Source: Pseudaquidulcibacter sp041917055 (GTDB lineage Bacteria; Pseudomonadota; Alphaproteobacteria; Caulobacterales; Aquidulcibacteraceae). Taken from it: DNA of 9,218 nucleotides. Both the position numbers and the translations under genes were made by a program. Under the pieces are notes generated by a model. It did not search any database. It was not told the DNA's origin and saw only the letters and a list, made by a program, of their open reading frames with translations. Where the stretch lies: contig JAYRYJ010000027.1 in NCBI GenBank assembly GCA_041917055.1, positions 1 through 9,218 on the forward strand, given 5' to 3'. This document shows, in pieces, positions 5,779-9,218 of the stretch (positions within the stretch are counted from its first letter, which is position 1; every line of letters starts with the position of its first letter).

Positions 5779-6408
5779 TCAAAAGGGCGCAGGGCTTTCA
5801 AAACAAATTTCTTTTTTGGTGCGCGGATGTTCAAAACTTAGGAATGCCGCGTGAAGGCACAGGCGCGGAAATTCATCTTCACCAATATAAAAATGATCCC
5901 CACAAATCGCATGTCCGATATGAATTGAATGAACCCGCAATTGATGGCTACGACCTGTTATTGGCGTAAATTCGACACGCGTATTTTCGCTATTTTGTGA
6001 TAGAACTTTATAATGGGTAGTTGCGTGGCGACCACGCTCAAAATCCACTATTTGGCGAGGGCGATTGGGCCAATCGGTAATAATCGGCGCTTCAATTGTG
6101 CCTCTATCTTTTTCCAAACGCCCATGCAAAAGTGCAATATATTTTTTTGAAACTTTTCTTGTCTCAAAGGCCTTTGACAGAATGCGCAAATTTTCTATGC
6201 CGCGCGCAAGTAACAAAAGGCCCGATGTTGAAAGATCTATGCGGTGAACAATTCGTGCGTCTTTAAAAATATTTTGCGCGCGCAATTCCACGCAATCCTT
6301 ATTGTCTTCTGCCTTACCTGGCACACTTAAAAGCCCCGAAGGTTTATCGACAATAATAATGTCGTTATCGTAATAGATAATTTTTAGTGGACCAATTTCT
6401 AGGGTCAT
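5779..6408 (-). CDS. rluA: RluA-family 23S rRNA/tRNA pseudouridine synthase
   Basis: This enzyme class isomerises uridine to pseudouridine in RNA; E. coli RluA acts on 23S rRNA U746 and on U32 of some tRNAs. The 209-residue product matches RluA in size (219 in E. coli) and lacks the S4 domain found in RluC and RluD. Visible motifs are DKPSGLLSVPG at 21-31, the catalytic HRIDLSTSG at 55-63 with the aspartate nucleophile D58, TGRSHQLRVH at 151-160, GHAICGDHFY at 165-174 and the late LHAA at 185-188. ATG 6408 opens the frame with AAGG only one base upstream, a weak site. It lies 24 bases after the small secreted gene and 11 before DUF4169. The family is certain; the exact RNA target (RluA type versus another S4-less member) is inferred from length and motif spacing. 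Confidence 0.92.
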   Translation of the reverse strand: MTLEIGPLKIIYYDNDIIIVDKPSGLLSVPGKAEDNKDCVELRAQNIFKDARIVHRIDLSTSGLLLLARGIENLRILSKAFETRKVSKKYIALLHGRLEKDRGTIEAPIITDWPNRPRQIVDFERGRHATTHYKVLSQNSENTRVEFTPITGRSHQLRVHSIHIGHAICGDHFYIGEDEFPRLCLHAAFLSFEHPRTKKEICFESPAPF

Positions 6409-6432
6409 ACCTTATTCAATAGGGCAATTAAT

Positions 6433-6816
6433 CTATGAAGGCGAATTAATGGCGCATTCAAACGCCAGATTGTTTAAATATTGCGGGTTCTTTAATGATT
6501 CATTGGTCAATTCGCGCATTTTCGCGGTAATGGTTTCATTTAACTGAGATACCGGAACGCCATTTTCAGGCGCGATTTCTTGTAATCGTGCAAGCCACAA
6601 ATTGCTCGCGCTGGCAATTGCGGGTTCATTTGCCCAATTAGGTGCGGCGAGTGTTGTGATTTGCAGTGCCGAAGTACATAGAAGCGCAACTTCAAACCCT
6701 TGAGGGTCAAGCATGGCATTATCTTCTTCTAAAACCGGATTAGTATTTTGTGCCAAAACCGGATTTGCAAATGCAATAAGGGCAAGGAAAGTGCATAAAA
6801 TATGGCGCTTTGTCAT
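6433..6816 (-). CDS. Small secreted alpha-helical protein of unknown function
   Basis: I do not recognise a family. The 127-residue product starts with a signal peptide, MTKRHILC followed by a hydrophobic core and cleavage after NPVLA (about residue 22), so the mature protein of about 105 residues is probably periplasmic. It looks mainly helical and has exactly two mature cysteines, C47 (ALLCTSA) and C121 (AFECAIN), which may pair. ATG 6816 is chosen because AGGA lies five bases upstream and because it places the signal peptide at the N-terminus; the frame stays open back to 6966, but the added residues would bury the signal. It is the first gene of the minus-strand cluster that ends with thyA, 24 bases before the rluA gene, and lies back to back with the DUF885 gene. 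Confidence 0.75.
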   Translation of the reverse strand: MTKRHILCTFLALIAFANPVLAQNTNPVLEEDNAMLDPQGFEVALLCTSALQITTLAAPNWANEPAIASASNLWLARLQEIAPENGVPVSQLNETITAKMRELTNESLKNPQYLNNLAFECAINSPS

Positions 6817-6821
6817 ATTAT

Positions 6822-6825
6822 TCCT
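6822..6825 (-). promoter_or_regulatory. Ribosome binding site that fixes the start of the small secreted protein
   Basis: Read on the minus strand, AGGA stands five bases before ATG 6816. The upstream in-frame ATG at 6837 lacks a comparable site. Confidence 0.6.
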
Positions 6826-7005
6826 GTAAAAAAACATTTTCGTCCCTTTATGCAAATAGCACGCCAAAAAATTCCGTGCACCTGATTTCAATTCTTGAGG
6901 GAAAAATGGCGGCTTTTGCGCGGCAACATTAAATTTCCTCAATAATCGCGCGTCACGCCTTGCCAAACGATGAAATTCGTAATGAATGAAGGCTTAAATT
7001 TTTTC

Positions 7006-7012
7006 AGGGGGA
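7006..7012 (+). promoter_or_regulatory. Strong ribosome binding site of the DUF885 gene
   Basis: AGGGGGA precedes ATG 7016 by three bases. It is the strongest Shine-Dalgarno match in the window and supports this start, which also gives an intact Tat signal. Confidence 0.65.
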
Positions 7013-7015
7013 AAT

Positions 7016-8821
7016 ATGTTAAATCGTCGCGATATTTTGAAAACCGGTTCGAGCCTTGCGCTTTTCGGATTAATGGGTTCTGCGAAATCGGTGATAGCCG
7101 GTGAAACTGGCGCAAGCGCGCAATTAGCAACAGCGTTCGACAATGGTTTTAAAAATCTTTTAAATTTGTCGCCATCATTTTGCACGGCTTTGGGACTTGA
7201 TAATGGCGCTTTGGCGCACCAAAAATCCAAATTGGATCACCAAACCAAAGAGACCCAAGCAAAGCAATTAGAATTATTGAAATCAACTTTGGCAGAATTC
7301 AAAGCTGTTGACCGCAACTCACTTAGCGATAGCGAAAAAGTGAATTATGATTCGATCGTATGGGACACCGAACATCAAATCAAAGGCAATGAGAAATTCA
7401 AAGGCATGGGCAATCCCTATGTGATTTCGCAATTGACCGGCTCTTATCAATCGACACCCGATTTCCTTGATTCAATGCATTCGATTGAGACCAAAGATGA
7501 TGCTGATGCCTATGTGTCACGACTTCAGGAATATGGAAAAATCCTGAATGAAGAAACCAAAAATTTCAAAGATGATTGCGCAATTGGCCTTACGCCACCC
7601 GATTTTGTTTTGAAACGGGCAATCGGTCTTTTGAACGGAATGTTGAAAACCAAAGATTCCGATTTAAGCCTTGTCAATTCACTTGTAAGGCGCACCAAAG
7701 CCGCCAATATTGATGGCGATTGGGAAAGCCAAGCGAAAAAAATCGTCACAGGCGAAATTCGCGAGGCATTAATTGCGCAAAGATCTGCCCTTGAAAGCAA
7801 ATTGAAAGGTGCAAGCCATGCAGCGGGCATCTGGCGCCTGCCACAAGGGGCCGAACGTTACGCGCATGCCGCCAAATATTGGACCACGACATCCATGACG
7901 CCTGATGAAATTCATCAATTGGGCTTGGAAAAAGTTAAGGAACTGAGCTCAAAAATCGATGAAATTCTGCGTTCCCAAGGCATGACAAAGGGTTCAACCG
8001 GAAAACGCATGGCGGCACTTAATAATGACCCGAAACAGCATTATCCGAATAATGATGCGGGGAAAGAATTATTGCTCGCGGATTTGAACAAACAAGTCGC
8101 AGAGGTTTACAAAAAAGTTCCCGATTATTTCAATGTTCTTCCTAAAGCAGGATGTGACATTAAGCGCGTTCCAAAAGAAATTGAAGCAGGTGCGCCGGGC
8201 GGTTATTATAATGCGGGCACTTTGGACGGAAAACGCCCGGGCGCTTATTATATCAATCTGCGCGATACTTCTGAACAGCCGCGTTGGTTATTGAAAACCT
8301 TGACCTTCCATGAGGCAGTCCCCGGGCACCATTTCCAAATTTCAATTCAACAAGAGGCGGATTTGCCAATGTTGCGCAAAATTCAAGGTTTTGGCGCCTA
8401 TACTGAAGGTTGGGCACTTTATACTGAGGAATTGGCAAATGAAATGGGAATGTATGAAAATGACCCATTCGGCAAAGCGGGCTTTTATCATGACGCTTTA
8501 TTCCGCGCGGTACGTTTGGTTGTTGATACCGGAATGCATTCCAAAAAATGGTCACGCGAAAGAGCCATTAAATATATGGCCGATGTTACTGGCGACCAAG
8601 TTTCAGCGGCAACCACCGAAATTGAGCGCTATTGCGTTTGGCCGGGTCAGGCATTGTCATATATGATTGGCAAAATCCAATGGCTTAAAATCCGCAAAGC
8701 CATGATGGCAAAAATGGGCGATAATTTCTCTTTCAAAACCTTCCACGATACCGGCCTTTTGGCAGGTGCCGTTCCGCTAGATGTTTTGGAAAGAGTTTAT
8801 AAGGATAAGGGGCTCATCTAA
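7016..8821 (+). CDS. Tat-exported DUF885 family metallopeptidase-like protein
   Basis: The 601-residue product matches DUF885, a family of predicted zinc peptidases related to the M32 carboxypeptidase fold. The N-terminus NRRDILK (3-9) plus a moderately hydrophobic stretch and VIA|G near residue 28 is a twin-arginine signal (the family motif allows I for F), so folded export to the periplasm is likely. The body is helical. The metal site is HEAVPGHH at 432-439 (H432, E433, H438), followed by the acidic EGWALYTEE at 464-472 with E464 as probable third ligand. Further conserved segments are GGYYNAG (395-401), FRAVRLVVDTGMH (496-508), and WPGQALSYMIGK at 542-553. Key residues are all present and the length is typical. 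It is transcribed alone, divergent from the minus-strand cluster across 199 bases, and ends at a strong terminator. The substrate is unknown; peptide hydrolysis is inferred from the family. Confidence 0.92.
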   Translation: MLNRRDILKTGSSLALFGLMGSAKSVIAGETGASAQLATAFDNGFKNLLNLSPSFCTALGLDNGALAHQKSKLDHQTKETQAKQLELLKSTLAEFKAVDRNSLSDSEKVNYDSIVWDTEHQIKGNEKFKGMGNPYVISQLTGSYQSTPDFLDSMHSIETKDDADAYVSRLQEYGKILNEETKNFKDDCAIGLTPPDFVLKRAIGLLNGMLKTKDSDLSLVNSLVRRTKAANIDGDWESQAKKIVTGEIREALIAQRSALESKLKGASHAAGIWRLPQGAERYAHAAKYWTTTSMTPDEIHQLGLEKVKELSSKIDEILRSQGMTKGSTGKRMAALNNDPKQHYPNNDAGKELLLADLNKQVAEVYKKVPDYFNVLPKAGCDIKRVPKEIEAGAPGGYYNAGTLDGKRPGAYYINLRDTSEQPRWLLKTLTFHEAVPGHHFQISIQQEADLPMLRKIQGFGAYTEGWALYTEELANEMGMYENDPFGKAGFYHDALFRAVRLVVDTGMHSKKWSRERAIKYMADVTGDQVSAATTEIERYCVWPGQALSYMIGKIQWLKIRKAMMAKMGDNFSFKTFHDTGLLAGAVPLDVLERVYKDKGLI

Positions 8822-8845
8822 TCTCTTAATGACGAATTCAAAGAG

Positions 8846-8885
8846 CGCGTGTTTTCGGTTTTGACTGAAAACACGCGTCATTTTT
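8846..8885 (+). terminator. Rho-independent terminator after the DUF885 gene
   Basis: CGCGTGTTTTC at 8846-8856 pairs perfectly with GAAAACACGCG at 8867-8877. Two more pairs (one G-U) can close the loop to six bases. A run of five T follows at 8881-8885. It begins 25 bases after the DUF885 stop. The T-run lies inside the last codons of the convergent vapC, whose stop at 8878-8880 abuts the stem, so the hairpin probably also ends that transcript, though with a poorer T-tract. Confidence 0.8.
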
Positions 8886-9218
8886 GCGCTAAGTCTGTCT
8901 GATCAAAATCATCGCCAACATAAATCAAACCGACATTCAAATATTTGGCACAAGCATATGAAAAACAATCGCCGAAATTCAATTTGGCTTTATGGCGACC
9001 TTTCCCATATTTTGCAAATGCGGCAATGGCAAGGTTTCCTATGTTTTCGTCAATAGGCACAATTTGTATTTCATACATATCGCAAAACTCTGCGACGATT
9101 TCATTGGAAAATGCTATTGAGAAGTCTTTGACGCGTGAGATTGCAATCGTAGCTTCCCAAATTGATGTTGGTGATGAATAGAGCAATTCGGCATCACTCA
9201 AATTTTTCTCCAATGCAG
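8878..9218 (-). CDS. vapC: VapC-type PIN-domain ribonuclease toxin, C-terminal part (cut by right edge)
   Basis: VapC toxins of type II toxin-antitoxin pairs are Mg2+-dependent PIN ribonucleases neutralised by a VapB antitoxin. The frame is open to the right edge, giving 112 residues. A TTG at 9213 is open frame, not the real start: family members begin about 20-25 residues earlier with a strand carrying the first catalytic aspartate, which is outside the window. Visible active-site features are the acidic E21 in TSIWEA, D83 in LNFGDCFSYACA and D102/D103 in VGDDFDQTDL. The KYGKGRHKAKLNFGDCFSYA block is typical of alphaproteobacterial VapC. An upstream vapB would lie to the right of the window. 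It ends next to the shared terminator. The family call is strong; whether the toxin is intact cannot be seen. Confidence 0.88.
   Translation of the reverse strand, partial: ALEKNLSDAELLYSSPTSIWEATIAISRVKDFSIAFSNEIVAEFCDMYEIQIVPIDENIGNLAIAAFAKYGKGRHKAKLNFGDCFSYACAKYLNVGLIYVGDDFDQTDLAQK

Noticed and set aside
5634..5969. 111-residue open frame on the plus strand with cysteine- and phenylalanine-rich sequence
   Set aside because: It is antisense to the DUF4169 and rluA genes, both of which have clear family signatures.
6817..7015. Promoter pairs in the divergent region between the secreted-protein gene and the DUF885 gene
   Set aside because: Both genes must have promoters here, but every -35/-10 pair I tried had poor spacing or fewer than four matches in one box.
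7525..7830. 101-residue open frame on the minus strand
   Set aside because: It is antisense to the DUF885 gene and resembles no family; it is a by-product of that gene's codon use.

Overview
The window reads as chromosomal DNA from a low-GC (roughly 40-45%) alphaproteobacterium. The lineage call rests on three things seen in the sequence: a DUF4169 gene paired with an RHH_4-type ribbon-helix-helix gene, the alphaproteobacterial look of the dihydrolipoamide dehydrogenase and pseudouridine synthase, and TTAA-N7-TTAA (CtrA-like) and GANTC sites in the non-coding stretches. I cannot name the genus. There is no rRNA, tRNA, CRISPR array or insertion sequence.

Layout, left to right. (1) 1-542, minus: the N-terminal part of a PAS-domain sensor that runs off the left edge. 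(2) 657-2003, minus: a soluble TraG/VirD4-type coupling ATPase that lacks the usual N-terminal membrane anchor and has no relaxase or mating-channel genes beside it. (3) 2004-2500: about 490 bases of AT-rich non-coding DNA with a perfect 10-bp hairpin, five copies of a GTAAAT motif in both orientations and one perfect CtrA-like box. (4) 2501-3904, plus: lpdA for dihydrolipoamide dehydrogenase, with a plausible own promoter. (5) 3901-6816, minus: a compact six-gene cluster, transcribed from right to left as small secreted protein, RluA-type pseudouridine synthase, DUF4169 protein, ribbon-helix-helix protein, second secreted protein and thyA. Gaps are 11-27 bases and one pair overlaps by 8 bases. 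(6) 7016-8821, plus: a Tat-exported DUF885 metallopeptidase-like protein, transcribed divergently from the cluster. (7) 8846-8885: a strong hairpin terminator. (8) 8878-9218, minus: the C-terminal part of a VapC-type PIN toxin cut by the right edge.

How the parts fit: most of the window is housekeeping (central carbon metabolism, dTMP synthesis, RNA modification) mixed with poorly characterised alphaproteobacterial small genes. The accessory content is the anchorless coupling ATPase with its long regulatory-looking upstream region, and the VapC toxin. lpdA and thyA converge with their stop codons overlapping in a shared CTAA. No complete novel system is evident. The items that best repay attention are the orphan coupling ATPase, the motif-rich region upstream of it, and the DUF4169/RHH pair inside the thyA cluster.
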